64,000 nucleotides of DNA. Origin: Chryseobacterium aurantiacum (GTDB lineage: Bacteria > Bacteroidota > Bacteroidia > Flavobacteriales > Weeksellaceae). Shown in pieces: positions 43,039-52,540 of the stretch. Every line of letters starts with the position of its first letter. The first letter of the stretch is position 1. Both the position numbers and the translations under genes were made by a program. The stretch is taken from positions 248,001 through 312,000 of the forward strand of contig NZ_PXUE01000003.1 of NCBI RefSeq assembly GCF_003020585.1, given 5' to 3'. The notes under the pieces were generated by a model. The model had not been told where the DNA came from. It searched no databases and saw nothing but the letters and a program-made list of their open reading frames with translations.

Positions 43039-45768
43039 TTAGAATCTTAAATAAACATTAGTAAAGAAAGTTCTTCCTCTGTCATACCAAAGTTTTGGTC
43101 CAAAGTAAGGAGTACCTCTTTGGTATTCTGCAAGTGCATCCGGGAAGTTTGAGTATCTTCCTTGTTCGAATCCACCTGTTACATAATTCCTGTTATTTAA
43201 AATATTATTTACTGAAACACTCACACCTATTCTGTATTTTCCGAATTGGAAAGACTTACCTGCGTTAGCATTCAACATAAATTGATCGTCAAATTTCTTT
43301 TGCGCTGTAAGCTCTTGAATAAGCTCCGGCGTAACACCATCATAAAGAAGACCTCCTGTACCCGGAACCGTGTACATTGCAGCTGTTTTATTGATTGCTG
43401 AGAAATCAAGATACTGATCCATCAGGTAGTTTGCAGATGCTCCTACCCACCAGTACTTAGGCGAGTTGTATTTCAATCCTAAAGAGAATGCCTTTTGTGG
43501 AGTTCCCGCTACTTTATAGTCCTTAATATTAGCAGAACCATAGCTTCTGAATCCGTTAAGATCATCAAATGTATATACCTGAGGAGTATTTGTGAATTTA
43601 TATTGACCAACACTTGCCACCCCAACTGCGTTAAGTGTAGGGGTAACCTTTAGATCAAATCCTAGTTCTGCACCAAGATATCTCTTGTCTGCCCCACTCA
43701 TGGCCTCATTAACCAATGTGTTGTATGACCCTGTATTATTGGAAGAAACCGCTAAGTAATATCTTGAAATTTCCGTTGAGTTACTAATGGTAGTATAGTA
43801 TCCGGATATTCTAAGCTTTAGAATCTGACCTCTCATGATATAACTGATATCATTAGAATTGATCACCTGATTTTTAACTCCTGGAGTTAAGAAATCACCC
43901 ATTCTCGGGTTAATGAAGATCTCATTAAGGGTTGGTGCCAGGCTAAATAATGCTCCGTTATAAACAATAAAGTTCTTACCGTTGATTTTGTAGGTAATCT
44001 TGCCTTTAAGTCCAGCATCCAATGCATTATAGATAGCACTTTTTCCTTTTGAGTTATCCATAAATATTGCATTTCTGAATTTCCCGTCTCTGTAAGATTC
44101 AGAATATGAAGAGAAGATGGAAGCTACCACATTCCACTTGTTGAAGTCTACTTCAGTGGAAACATTTAATGAATAGTGGTTTCTTGTTAACTCATAAGAA
44201 TATTGAGTTCTGTCTCCCACTCTAACCTTAGTATTTGGGTCGTCAACATTGTATTGAGTATCATTATTAAAAGCATTAAGGTTATTGGCATAGTTAGCAC
44301 CTAATAAATCATTAATTCTTCTAAAGTTATCTGATTTTAAGTTCTGATAATTGAAGTTAATATTCAATTTCCAGTTATCCTTTAGTCTTGTATCAAAGTG
44401 TGATGCAATGTTTAAAGTTTTGTCTTTATTTACATCATCCACCAAAGTATAGGAAGCACCTCTTTCGGTTCCATCCATATTCTTCAGGTTAAGACGGTTG
44501 GTATTGTATAGATCATTCCAGTTGATTTGTGCCTGTTCTCTGAATTCATCAGCAGTCAAAAGGCCAAAACTTGGTAATTTTCTGTAATAGGTAGGGTTTG
44601 GATCTGCAGCATGGAACCAGTCTAGTCTACTTCTTGCATCGCTACCAAACTGATAGGAAACTGTATTGATCCAGTTTGAGTTTTTACCGATTTTCAGGTA
44701 GTCTGTCAACATAAATACAGGTTCATATACATTTCTGATTCTGGAGTTTCTTTTTTCTCCATCCTGCCATCCCCAGTATGAGTTATAGTTTTTCCCCATG
44801 ATGTCATAAACCTCCTGGGTATTTGGTGAATTGGAAGCTCTGTAAGTAGGAGATCCAAAAGCAGTTAAGTTAATAGAGTGTCTGTCACTGAATTTCTTCT
44901 CGATAGACGCAAAATAAGCGTAGGCATCCTGATAAACACCATCAAGGATTGCTCTATCACCCCATCTTCTACTTGCTGAGAACGTAAATGCCCAACCATT
45001 CCTGGTAAGACCTGAAGAATAAGTAGCAATGGCTCTGTGCAGGTAGCTTCTGTTCGTAAATGAATAAGCAAGTGAAGTCTGCTTTCTATAGCTGGAAGCT
45101 CTTGTATTATAATAAACAGCACCTCCCAAATTACCGAAAGTATATTCTGAAGGAGTGATGTTATCTACATTTTCGTAAGGGTATCTTGTTACATCATTAA
45201 GACCACCCCAGTTATTAAAGTCTACTTTTCCATCATCATTTTTAGACATGGAAACTCCATTAAACATTACATCCTCAAATCTGTTGTCTACTCCTCTTGG
45301 TCTGAACCAGTAAGCACCTAGTTCAAACGCGGAAACATTTTGGAAAGCATCTCTTCCTGAGCTTAAAAGTCCTACAGTAGGCTGCATAGATGAGCCTCCA
45401 TCTTCAGTATCATTTGCTGAGTCATCAATAACTATTACTCCTGCGTCTGATCCTAAATTGTAATTAAGTGTAATAACACCTAAATCTTTTCTCTTCTCAT
45501 CAGCAGTTACATCAAACTCTAAGATCTTTGACTCGAAGCTTGGTTTTGTTACCGTGATAAGATAATGGCCAGGTTTTAAATCCACAAACTGGAAGTACCC
45601 AATTTTATCCGCGGCGGCATCGTTCCCGGACTGTGCTAGATCTACTTCTGCTTTCTCTAAAGGCTTACCATCCTGATCTTTAACATACGCATACACAGTG
45701 GTTTGCGCAAAGTAAAAAGAGGCAGGCATTAACGTAAACAAAGAGATTAGGGATAGTTTTTTAATCAT
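43039..45768 (-). CDS. TonB-dependent receptor with carboxypeptidase-like N-domain
   Basis: 909 residues. Signal peptide ending YFAQ, then a CarboxypepD_reg-like beta-sandwich (VYAYVKDQDGKPLEKAEV, about 22-105), a plug region with FNGVSMSKNDDGKVDFN and NLGGAVYYNTRAS (about 115-225), and a long beta-barrel ending FFTNVYLRF. Unlike a SusC, it is not followed by a SusD. It is co-directional with the DUF5689 lipoprotein (15-nt gap), which probably acts as its surface partner. A divergent EEP enzyme lies upstream. The ligand is unknown, with nucleic-acid or phosphate products as candidates. Confidence 0.93.
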   Translation of the reverse strand: MIKKLSLISLFTLMPASFYFAQTTVYAYVKDQDGKPLEKAEVDLAQSGNDAAADKIGYFQFVDLKPGHYLITVTKPSFESKILEFDVTADEKRKDLGVITLNYNLGSDAGVIVIDDSANDTEDGGSSMQPTVGLLSSGRDAFQNVSAFELGAYWFRPRGVDNRFEDVMFNGVSMSKNDDGKVDFNNWGGLNDVTRYPYENVDNITPSEYTFGNLGGAVYYNTRASSYRKQTSLAYSFTNRSYLHRAIATYSSGLTRNGWAFTFSASRRWGDRAILDGVYQDAYAYFASIEKKFSDRHSINLTAFGSPTYRASNSPNTQEVYDIMGKNYNSYWGWQDGEKRNSRIRNVYEPVFMLTDYLKIGKNSNWINTVSYQFGSDARSRLDWFHAADPNPTYYRKLPSFGLLTADEFREQAQINWNDLYNTNRLNLKNMDGTERGASYTLVDDVNKDKTLNIASHFDTRLKDNWKLNINFNYQNLKSDNFRRINDLLGANYANNLNAFNNDTQYNVDDPNTKVRVGDRTQYSYELTRNHYSLNVSTEVDFNKWNVVASIFSSYSESYRDGKFRNAIFMDNSKGKSAIYNALDAGLKGKITYKINGKNFIVYNGALFSLAPTLNEIFINPRMGDFLTPGVKNQVINSNDISYIMRGQILKLRISGYYTTISNSTEISRYYLAVSSNNTGSYNTLVNEAMSGADKRYLGAELGFDLKVTPTLNAVGVASVGQYKFTNTPQVYTFDDLNGFRSYGSANIKDYKVAGTPQKAFSLGLKYNSPKYWWVGASANYLMDQYLDFSAINKTAAMYTVPGTGGLLYDGVTPELIQELTAQKKFDDQFMLNANAGKSFQFGKYRIGVSVSVNNILNNRNYVTGGFEQGRYSNFPDALAEYQRGTPYFGPKLWYDRGRTFFTNVYLRF

Positions 45769-45808
45769 AATAAACTTATTTTTAACTCCTTCTTTATTTA
45801 AGGGGCAA

Positions 45809-45816
45809 CAAATTTA
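45809..45816 (-). promoter_or_regulatory. -7 promoter element of TonB receptor operon
   Basis: TAAATTTG on the minus strand, 40 nt before the ATG at 45768. The other ~350 nt of the divergent gap contains no clear gene; a near-match TAATTTTA lies at 46134-46141 for the plus-strand gene. Confidence 0.55.
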
Positions 45817-46171
45817 GGACTATTTTCATTAACTAAAACATTTTTAGTTATTTATTCTATTAATTTTTCTTAACCTACCTACATTATCCTAAAAAAAAGC
45901 CCCAATTTTAATCAATCACAAAAAATGAAAGATCATCTTACGAAAGCTACAAAACAATCACCATAGAAATTATGAATCCCACAGGAAACAGCTCATTTCT
46001 TAATAGTGAATAAAATCTCATCAACAATTAAATAATGCCCTCTAATGCCTTTTATTGGGTATTTCATCTTATCCTTAACCTTTTCTTAAACTAAACTCAG
46101 ATCATTTTAATCTTTATTCTTATATAAAATTAGTAATTTTACCCCCTCAATTTTTTGAATATACTAAGAAT

Positions 46172-47371
46172 ATGAAAAAATATTTAATCATTGCCGCTTT
46201 ATTTTGCTTTGGCTCCGCTTTCTCACAGCAGAAGCAGGTAAAAAGAGCAGCTGTCGCATTCCTAAACGTAGAAAACCTTTGGGATACAATTCCTTCTGCA
46301 GATTATATTGATGGAACGTTACCTCGTTCCAATCCCAAGTTTCACAGAAGTGTACCCGTGGATTCTCTGAAGTATCTTGAAACAACAGAAGATTATAAAG
46401 GAGAATGGAGTGATGATCTATTGATTGGAAAAAAAGTAATCAGAAAACAATTCTTATCTGAAGACTTTACAGTTAACAGCCCTAAAAGATGGGGTTCAAA
46501 GTATTATAACCAAAAATTAGCGAATGAAGCTAAGGTTATCTCAGAACTTGGAAGACAATACACCAATGACAATCCTGCAATCTGCGGATTGATTGAGGTA
46601 GAAAACAGACAGGTTATTGAAGATCTTATCAAGCAGCCGGCATTGGCAAGAAGTAATTATGGAATTGTACATTTCAATTCTTATGATTCAAGAGGAATTG
46701 ATGTAGCCATTATTTATCAGAAAGGAAGATTTTCAGTTTTGGATTCCTATAAAAAGGAAATCAAGATTTATGATGAAAACGGGAAAAGAGAATATACCAG
46801 AGATATTGTAATTGCAATAGGCTTACTGGATGGGGAAAAAGTAGGAATCTTTATGAACCACTGGCCATCCAGAAGAGGTGGAGAAGCTATTTCTCTTGCA
46901 AAAAGAAATACAGCTGCCACAGTCCTGAAAAGCGAAATGGACAAGGTAACTGCTGAAAATCCGGGAATTAAGTTATTCTCTATGGGAGATTACAATGATG
47001 ACCCGGTAAGCCCAAGCTTAAAGAAACACTTAGCTGCCGTGGGTGATCCAAGTGAGCTGTCAGATAAAACCCCTTATTATAATTTAATGTACAAATTGTA
47101 CAAAGCAGGTGTAGCTTCTTTGGCTTATAGAGATGCTCCCAACTTATTTGATCAGATCATTGTTTCAAGGAATCTTTATTCTCCAGAAAAAATCACTCCT
47201 ACTTACAGTATTTACAAAGCTGAGATCTATGCTCCGGCTTATTTAGTAAACAAGGAAGGGCAATGGAAAGGATATCCTTTACGTTCTTGGGACGGTGACC
47301 GATTTACTGGTGGATACAGTGACCACTTCCCAGCAGTTTCTGTAGTTCAGAAAGAATACATTAAAAAATAA
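46172..47371 (+). CDS. Secreted endonuclease/exonuclease/phosphatase-family enzyme
   Basis: 399 residues. Signal peptide MKKYLIIAALFCFGSAFSQ, then a full DNase I-like (EEP) domain: FLNVENLWD (metal-binding Asn/Glu region), GLIEVENRQVIEDL, SYDSRGIDVAIIY, the catalytic-type NHWPSRRGGE, GDYNDDP and the terminal YSDHFPAVSVV with the catalytic Asp-His. Family members cleave phosphodiester or phosphomonoester bonds in nucleic acids, sphingomyelin or inositol phosphates. A secreted DNase or phosphatase is the best call; substrate is not certain. It is divergent from a TonB receptor and DUF5689 lipoprotein. Confidence 0.9.
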   Translation: MKKYLIIAALFCFGSAFSQQKQVKRAAVAFLNVENLWDTIPSADYIDGTLPRSNPKFHRSVPVDSLKYLETTEDYKGEWSDDLLIGKKVIRKQFLSEDFTVNSPKRWGSKYYNQKLANEAKVISELGRQYTNDNPAICGLIEVENRQVIEDLIKQPALARSNYGIVHFNSYDSRGIDVAIIYQKGRFSVLDSYKKEIKIYDENGKREYTRDIVIAIGLLDGEKVGIFMNHWPSRRGGEAISLAKRNTAATVLKSEMDKVTAENPGIKLFSMGDYNDDPVSPSLKKHLAAVGDPSELSDKTPYYNLMYKLYKAGVASLAYRDAPNLFDQIIVSRNLYSPEKITPTYSIYKAEIYAPAYLVNKEGQWKGYPLRSWDGDRFTGGYSDHFPAVSVVQKEYIKK

Positions 47372-47380
47372 ATACAGACA

Positions 47381-47407
47381 AGCACTCTTTTTAGAGTGCT
47401 TTTTTAT
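47381..47407 (+). terminator. Terminator after EEP gene
   Basis: AGCACTCT / AGAGTGCT stem, TTTT loop, six or more T. Confidence 0.88.
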
Positions 47408-47460
47408 TTTAAGGCACCCATCAAATTGAAAATAATTTAAACATTAGCCTGGGTTTTAAT

Positions 47461-47468
47461 TATATTTG
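47461..47468 (+). promoter_or_regulatory. -7 promoter element upstream of vWA gene
   Basis: TATATTTG, 184 nt before the ATG of the vWA gene at 47653, which would leave a leader of about 180 nt. Confidence 0.5.
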
Positions 47469-47526
47469 TATATCACTGACTTATGATTTTTCAGTGAATA
47501 ATAACCTAATAACAAAAATTAAAACC

Positions 47527-47631
47527 ATGAAACACTCATTACCTATGGCGTGCTTTTTACCCATGCCCTCATTTTCTTCTATTTCAAAGGTCCAAATACC
47601 GGATAAAGCTTTTAATCAATTCATTAATTAA
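47527..47631 (+). CDS. Possible 34-codon leader ORF
   Basis: A short open frame begins MKHSLPMACFLPMPSF and ends 21 nt before the vWA start. It lies between the -7 box at 47461 and the vWA gene. No signal or homologous motif is identified, so it may be a leader peptide or chance. No confident function. Confidence 0.25.
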   Translation: MKHSLPMACFLPMPSFSSISKVQIPDKAFNQFIN

Positions 47632-47652
47632 CATTACTAAAATCTGTGAATT

Positions 47653-49161
47653 ATGAAAAATACATTTAAGCTTATCTTATTTTCAATTTTATTATCCTGG
47701 AAACCTCTCTACTCGCAATCAGGAAGTGACATTATTTTTTGTCTAGACAATAGTGGCTCTATCAGTGACGTAGCCTTCAATCAAATGACCGTTTCCACCA
47801 TGAAACTTATGGAGCAGGTATTAAAATGCAATCGTGACAATCGTGTTTCTGTAGTACACTATGGAACGGACTATCCAGGCATGACTCCTTCTGTTCCAAG
47901 AATCTATATAGAATCTAATTTTACCAATGACCTGGCAACAGCCCAAACATTTTCCAGAAGATTAGGAAATGGGGATCATTTTCATGATGCTGTAAGCTTA
48001 ATAGGAGCAGCTCTTGATCATTATCCTCATCCGGATATTGTGAGCCCGCAAAAAACTTTAGATACCCGCCGTCCAAGACCGTTAGTTATTGTTCTTTTTT
48101 CTGATGCCGAAAGAGCAAACGGAAGCTTGAGCAATGGTTCTTATCTGGTCAACTTTAATCCTCCTAACGGTCTGCATGAGGACAATGCATTTGCTGCCTT
48201 CACAAAATTTAAAATGGACAGAAATGCAAAGTTTATTGTAGTACACGTAAATACTGACCAAACCTATAAAGAAGCCGCTGCTAATATTGCAAGCCGTGGA
48301 GGTTCATATACCGGAGCTATTGAACAATATAATGATGATCCTGATCAAAATCAGCTTCCTAGATTTTATTTGAACAAGACCAACTTTACCTTAACCAATA
48401 CTGAAATCACTGAATTAAGTGGTGCCATATGCAAAATGAATACAGGAAGTCTTGAGTTTACTTACCAAACCCGCTCATGCAAAGAAGTAACAAGCTTCCC
48501 GCTACATGTAAATGGAAATTATACCATCCCTATGGGAGCAAGTATTGTAAACTTTGAGATATCTCTTTTGGATATCGCAACAAGTGCATTGTACCCAACA
48601 TCTGCTACCCTTAACTTTCCCAACCCTAATGAGTTTGAGTTTATAATCAATCAATCAGATCTAACCAATCCACCTTCCGGACAATATAAGTTCATCATTG
48701 AGATGGTATACTCTTTTGCGGGCAACAATGAGGGAATTCATGCTGAAAACAGTCTTAGCTATCTCCCATACGACTTTATGTACTGTCAGGAAAATTTACA
48801 AATGGACAATTTACCGGTTTCTATTCCTGCTAAAATAAAGATCAAGCCTACTGATAAAGATTATCGTATTGATCTTAATGCAGATCCAAACAACACGAAA
48901 TCCATGCTTAAAGAAAAAATTCAGCAGAAAAATATTCAGGTTTCACCTAACCCAAGCAACGGAGTGTTTGTAGTATCGCTTGATAAAGTACGCTCAGGAT
49001 CAGTACAGGTTAACGACATCAATGGTAAGATTGTTTTTGAAAAGTCATTCAGCAATGAAAAAGAAGTGGCTGTAAATATTCATTCACTGCCATCCAATAC
49101 CTACATTGTAAAAGTAAGTTCAGGAAATGAAATCTTTACCCAGAAAGTAATTAAAAGATAA
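47653..49161 (+). CDS. T9SS type-A protein with von Willebrand A domain
   Basis: 502 residues. Signal peptide (to about residue 22), a vWA domain with the metal-ion-dependent adhesion motif DNSGS (residues 32-36) and a downstream VIVLFSDAER, then a beta-rich middle part (SLEFTYQTRSCKEV, VNFEISLLD). The C-terminal ~75 residues form a T9SS type-A sorting domain: VSPNPSNGVFVVSL, VQVNDINGKIVFEK, LPSNTYIVKVSSG, FTQKVIK. Expected to be exported through the T9SS and act in adhesion or protein binding at the cell surface. Metal-dependent ligand binding is inferred from the motif. Confidence 0.9.
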   Translation: MKNTFKLILFSILLSWKPLYSQSGSDIIFCLDNSGSISDVAFNQMTVSTMKLMEQVLKCNRDNRVSVVHYGTDYPGMTPSVPRIYIESNFTNDLATAQTFSRRLGNGDHFHDAVSLIGAALDHYPHPDIVSPQKTLDTRRPRPLVIVLFSDAERANGSLSNGSYLVNFNPPNGLHEDNAFAAFTKFKMDRNAKFIVVHVNTDQTYKEAAANIASRGGSYTGAIEQYNDDPDQNQLPRFYLNKTNFTLTNTEITELSGAICKMNTGSLEFTYQTRSCKEVTSFPLHVNGNYTIPMGASIVNFEISLLDIATSALYPTSATLNFPNPNEFEFIINQSDLTNPPSGQYKFIIEMVYSFAGNNEGIHAENSLSYLPYDFMYCQENLQMDNLPVSIPAKIKIKPTDKDYRIDLNADPNNTKSMLKEKIQQKNIQVSPNPSNGVFVVSLDKVRSGSVQVNDINGKIVFEKSFSNEKEVAVNIHSLPSNTYIVKVSSGNEIFTQKVIKR

Positions 49162-49181
49162 ATTTTAAAAACATTAATACG

Positions 49182-49217
49182 AAAAAAGGTTCAGAAAATT
49201 CTGAACCTTTTATTTTT
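49182..49217. terminator. Bidirectional terminator between vWA gene and superoxide dismutase
   Basis: AAAGGTTCAG / CTGAACCTTT stem with A-run on one side and T-run on the other, so it can serve both convergent genes. Confidence 0.88.
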
Positions 49218-49231
49218 ATAATAGTTGAAAA

Positions 49232-49828
49232 TTATTTGTTGAATAATTCTTCTACCTTATCCCAGTTTACTACATCGAAGAATGCAGAAACATAATCAGG
49301 TCTTCTGTTTTGGTAGTTTAAGTAATAAGCATGCTCCCAAACGTCTAATCCTAAAACCGGAGTTCCTTTCACATCTGCTACAGGCATTAATGGGTTATCC
49401 TGGTTTGGAGTAGAAGAAACAGATACTGAACCGTCAGCATTCTTCACCAACCAAGCCCATCCTGAACCGAATCTTGTTTTAGCAGCATCAGAAAAATCAG
49501 TTTTGAATTTTTCAAGACCTCCATAGTTCTCAATGGCAGCCTTTACGTTTCCTACCGGCTCTTTGCTTCCTCCAGGAGTTAAGATTACCCAGAATAAAGA
49601 GTGGTTGAAGTGTCCTCCACCATTGTTTCTTACAGCTGGTTTATCAGTTCCTGTCTGGCAGATCTCCTCAATCGTTTTCCCTGCTAAATCAGTTCCTTCG
49701 ATTGCTTTATTTAAATTGTCAATATACGCCTGGTGATGTTTTGTATGGTGGATTTCCATAGTTTTTGCATCGATAGTTGGCTCTAATGCATCATATGCAT
49801 ATCCTAGTTTTGGTAATTCAAATGACAT
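49232..49828 (-). CDS. Fe/Mn superoxide dismutase
   Basis: Converts superoxide to oxygen and hydrogen peroxide. 198 residues, cytoplasmic form with no signal peptide. Metal ligands: His in [12 protein letters not shown] (about residue 27), His in [11 protein letters not shown] (about 79), and Asp/His in [20 protein letters not shown] split as DVWEHAYYL. The active-site RRPDYV ending is typical. Metal preference (iron, manganese or cambialistic) cannot be told here. It has its own -7 box. Confidence 0.96.
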   Translation of the reverse strand: MSFELPKLGYAYDALEPTIDAKTMEIHHTKHHQAYIDNLNKAIEGTDLAGKTIEEICQTGTDKPAVRNNGGGHFNHSLFWVILTPGGSKEPVGNVKAAIENYGGLEKFKTDFSDAAKTRFGSGWAWLVKNADGSVSVSSTPNQDNPLMPVADVKGTPVLGLDVWEHAYYLNYQNRRPDYVSAFFDVVNWDKVEELFNK

Positions 49829-49853
49829 AATCTTTATTTTTAATGTTATAACC

Positions 49854-49861
49854 CAAAATTA
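49854..49861 (-). promoter_or_regulatory. -7 promoter element of superoxide dismutase
   Basis: TAATTTTG on the minus strand, 25 nt before the ATG at 49828. Confidence 0.6.
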
Positions 49862-49988
49862 GCCAATATTTAAGCTATTATCAAAGATTGGGGATTACTT
49901 TAATAAATCTTTAACATTGACACATTGATTTAGAATGAATTAAATTTTAAATATTTTTTATTCTTAAATATTTAAGCTTTCAAAATAA

Positions 49989-50016
49989 AAAGCACGAATC
50001 CTGAGATCCGCGCTTT
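49989..50016 (-). terminator. Weak hairpin after rho
   Basis: AAAGCACGAATC paired imperfectly with GATCCGCGCTTT (two mismatches), then A/T-rich sequence on the minus strand. Possible terminator of rho; low confidence. Confidence 0.4.
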
Positions 50017-50037
50017 CTACTTTAACAATAATTAAAT

Positions 50038-51852
50038 TTATTTATTCATGGACATCAGGAATTCCTCATTATTAAGAGTTCCTCTGATGTTCTTATCTAC
50101 AAATTCCATTGCTTCTACAGGATTCATTTCAGAAAGATATTTTCTCAAAATCCACATTCTCTTAGAAGTCAATTCATCAAGAAGCAGATCATCTCTACGT
50201 GTACTGGATGTAACCAGGTCAATAGCAGGATAGATTCTTCTGTTGGCAATTTTTCTATCTAATTGAAGTTCCATGTTACCTGTACCTTTGAATTCTTCAA
50301 AGATTACTTCGTCCATTTTAGAACCTGTATCAATAAGTGCTGTTGCTATAATGGTAAGGGAACCTCCGCCCTCAATTTTTCTTGCTGCTCCAAAGAATCT
50401 CTTCGGTTTGTGAAGTGCATTTGCATCTACCCCACCGGAAAGAACCTTACCTGACGCAGGAGTTACTGTATTGTAAGCTCTCGCCAATCTGGTGATAGAG
50501 TCTAATAGAATTACAACATCATGTCCACACTCAACCATTCTCTGTGCTTTTGCAAGTACAAGGTTGGCTACTTTCACGTGTTTTTCTGCTGCTTCATCAA
50601 ATGTAGAGGCAATAACTTCTGCATTTACACTTCTTTCCATATCAGTAACCTCTTCCGGACGTTCATCAATCAAAAGAACCATCATGTATACTTCCGGGTG
50701 GTTAGCTGCAATAGAATTAGCAATATCTTTAAGCAACATTGTCTTACCTGTTTTAGGTTGTGCAACAATCATTGCTCTTTGTCCCTTACCAATTGGGGCA
50801 AATAAGTCCACAATTCTTGTAGAAACTGTAGATTCACTTCCTGCAAGGTTGAATTTTTCTTCAGGGAAAAGTGGAGTCAGATATTCAAAGGCAACACGGT
50901 CCTTAATAAACGCAAGATCACGTCCGTTAACTTCCGTAGGTTTTAGTAATGAAAAATATTTTTCACCTTCTTTAGGCAATCTTACAATTCCTTTCACTGT
51001 ATCTCCGGTTTTTAAACCAAAGTTTCTGATTTGTGCAGTAGAAACATACACATCATCAGGAGAAGAGATATAGCTAAAATCTGAAGAACGTAGGAATCCA
51101 TAGTTATCAGGTAATATTTCCAACACTCCTTCAATACTTACCATTCCATCGAAACTAAATTCTTTTTTATGGTCAGCATGCTCCTCATTCTTTTCAGAAT
51201 GTCTATTCTGATTTTGATTAGGATTTTGGTGTTGATGTTGATTTTTATGTTGGTTTCCGCTGTTCTGCGGGTGGTTGTGTCCTTTCGGAGATCTGTTAGC
51301 CTGTTGTTGTTGAGGATTGTTCGGTTTTTCTTCCGACTGAGCAGGCTCTTGAGATTCTGTATTTTTAGGAGCTTCTGGTTTCTCCTGAGAGATTTCGGTG
51401 TTACCTGTATTGGTAGGAGGAACTCTCTTTCTTTTCTTTTTAGCTGAATTTGTTGCGGAAGGTGTTTCTTCTGTTGCCAGAACTGTTTCCGCTTTAGGCT
51501 CTTCAGCTTTTATTTCTTCAGCAACCGGCGTTTTGTCTTCTACTTTTTCCTCTTCTACAGTTTCTGTCGGTGCTTTTGCAGTCACTCTTGGTTTTGCTGG
51601 AGCTTTTTTTGGAGCAGCTTTTTTTACCGGAGCCTTTACAGTTTTTTCTGCTGGAGCTTCTTCAGTATTGGCGCTGGTTTCCGTGGCGTTGAAATAATCT
51701 TTTGACACTTTAGGGTTGGAAGCCTGAAAGTCAAGAATTGCAAAGATTTTATCATTTTCGTTGCTGTTTCTTGCGACTTTAACGCCTAAATCCTTTAAGA
51801 TTTTAGTCAGTTCCGTTACGGATTTTGACCTTAACGTTTCTATGTTAAACAT
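50038..51852 (-). CDS. rho: Transcription termination factor Rho with long disordered insertion
   Basis: Hexameric RNA helicase that ends transcription. 604 residues. A helical Rho-N domain (residues 1-45) is followed by an atypical ~175-residue low-complexity segment (55-231): first Ala/Lys/Pro/Glu-rich, then Asn/Gln/His-rich (178-218, for example [17 protein letters not shown]). Next come the RNA-binding fold ([11 protein letters not shown]) and the RecA-like ATPase with Walker [13 protein letters not shown], then [27 protein letters not shown] and [21 protein letters not shown] split at natural breaks. E. coli Rho is ~419 residues, so the insert explains the extra length. It has a -7 box about 80 nt upstream. 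Confidence 0.97.
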   Translation of the reverse strand: MFNIETLRSKSVTELTKILKDLGVKVARNSNENDKIFAILDFQASNPKVSKDYFNATETSANTEEAPAEKTVKAPVKKAAPKKAPAKPRVTAKAPTETVEEEKVEDKTPVAEEIKAEEPKAETVLATEETPSATNSAKKKRKRVPPTNTGNTEISQEKPEAPKNTESQEPAQSEEKPNNPQQQQANRSPKGHNHPQNSGNQHKNQHQHQNPNQNQNRHSEKNEEHADHKKEFSFDGMVSIEGVLEILPDNYGFLRSSDFSYISSPDDVYVSTAQIRNFGLKTGDTVKGIVRLPKEGEKYFSLLKPTEVNGRDLAFIKDRVAFEYLTPLFPEEKFNLAGSESTVSTRIVDLFAPIGKGQRAMIVAQPKTGKTMLLKDIANSIAANHPEVYMMVLLIDERPEEVTDMERSVNAEVIASTFDEAAEKHVKVANLVLAKAQRMVECGHDVVILLDSITRLARAYNTVTPASGKVLSGGVDANALHKPKRFFGAARKIEGGGSLTIIATALIDTGSKMDEVIFEEFKGTGNMELQLDRKIANRRIYPAIDLVTSSTRRDDLLLDELTSKRMWILRKYLSEMNPVEAMEFVDKNIRGTLNNEEFLMSMNK

Positions 51853-51931
51853 ATTTAATGTAAAAATGTAATTAATTGTGAGTAAGAAAAGTAAGTCCGG
51901 TGACTTTTGTTTTCAAGTACATTGTATAATG

Positions 51932-51939
51932 CAAATCTA
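51932..51939 (-). promoter_or_regulatory. -7 promoter element of rho
   Basis: TAGATTTG on the minus strand, 79 nt before the rho ATG, leaving a leader long enough for autoregulation. Confidence 0.45.
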
Positions 51940-51970
51940 CACTTATTTTTGAATTGTGCAAAATTTATGT

Positions 51971-51978
51971 TATTTTTG
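51971..51978 (+). promoter_or_regulatory. -7 promoter element of DUF4293 gene
   Basis: TATTTTTG, 18 nt before the ATG at 51997. It sits 31 nt from the divergent rho -7 box. Confidence 0.6.
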
Positions 51979-51996
51979 CCAAGAATTTAATATTCA

Positions 51997-52386
51997 ATGC
52001 TACAGAGAATACAAACCATATGGACATTACTAGCAGTTTTAGCTGCTGTTTTCCTTTTTATAACAGGACAGGATGCGGTCGTTTCTGACAGTATTCCCGT
52101 ATTAAATATAGGATGCATAGTCCTTGTGATTATTGGAGCATTAAGTGTTTTTAGTTTCAAAAACCGAAAAAGACAAATTTTGCTGAATACTATCAGCATC
52201 ATTATAAACGCTTTGTTGATTGGTGTATTGGCGTACTGGTTACTAAACTTATCCGGAGGAATTCAATTTCCTGAGAAGGGTATTGAGCCGATTTTCCCAT
52301 TGATTGCGGTAATATGTCTGCTTATTGCAAACGTGTATATCCGTAAAGATGAGAGGCTCGTAAAATCTGTAGACAGACTTCGATAG
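51997..52386 (+). CDS. DUF4293-family membrane protein
   Basis: 129 residues with four hydrophobic helices (TIWTLLAVLAAVFLFITG, IGCIVLVIIGALSVFSF, ISIIINALLIGVLAYWLL, IFPLIAVICLLIANVYI). The N-terminal MLQRIQTIW and C-terminal IRKDERLVKSVDRLR are characteristic of the Bacteroidota DUF4293 family. Function unknown. It is divergent from rho, as is common for this family in flavobacteria to my recollection. An intrinsic terminator follows. Confidence 0.88.
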   Translation: MLQRIQTIWTLLAVLAAVFLFITGQDAVVSDSIPVLNIGCIVLVIIGALSVFSFKNRKRQILLNTISIIINALLIGVLAYWLLNLSGGIQFPEKGIEPIFPLIAVICLLIANVYIRKDERLVKSVDRLR

Positions 52387-52410
52387 CCTTACAACGATTT
52401 TTTGAGTAAG

Positions 52411-52440
52411 AACAGTTCCTTTTTGGAGCTGTTTTTTTTT
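52411..52440 (+). terminator. Terminator after DUF4293 gene
   Basis: AACAGTTCC / GGAGCTGTT stem (one T-G pair), TTTTT loop, then nine T. Confidence 0.9.
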
Positions 52441-52540
52441 TGCTTATTGCAGAAGCCATAAAGAATTATTTAATTTATTTATATATTCATGCAACTTTTA
52501 TGTAAAGTACACGACTGATTCTATAACTAATGTAAAAGCA

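Noticed and set aside
50492..51073. 193-codon open frame antisense to rho
   Set aside because: It runs opposite the conserved RNA-binding and ATPase parts of rho, has no recognisable domain and no promoter; it follows from codon use of rho.
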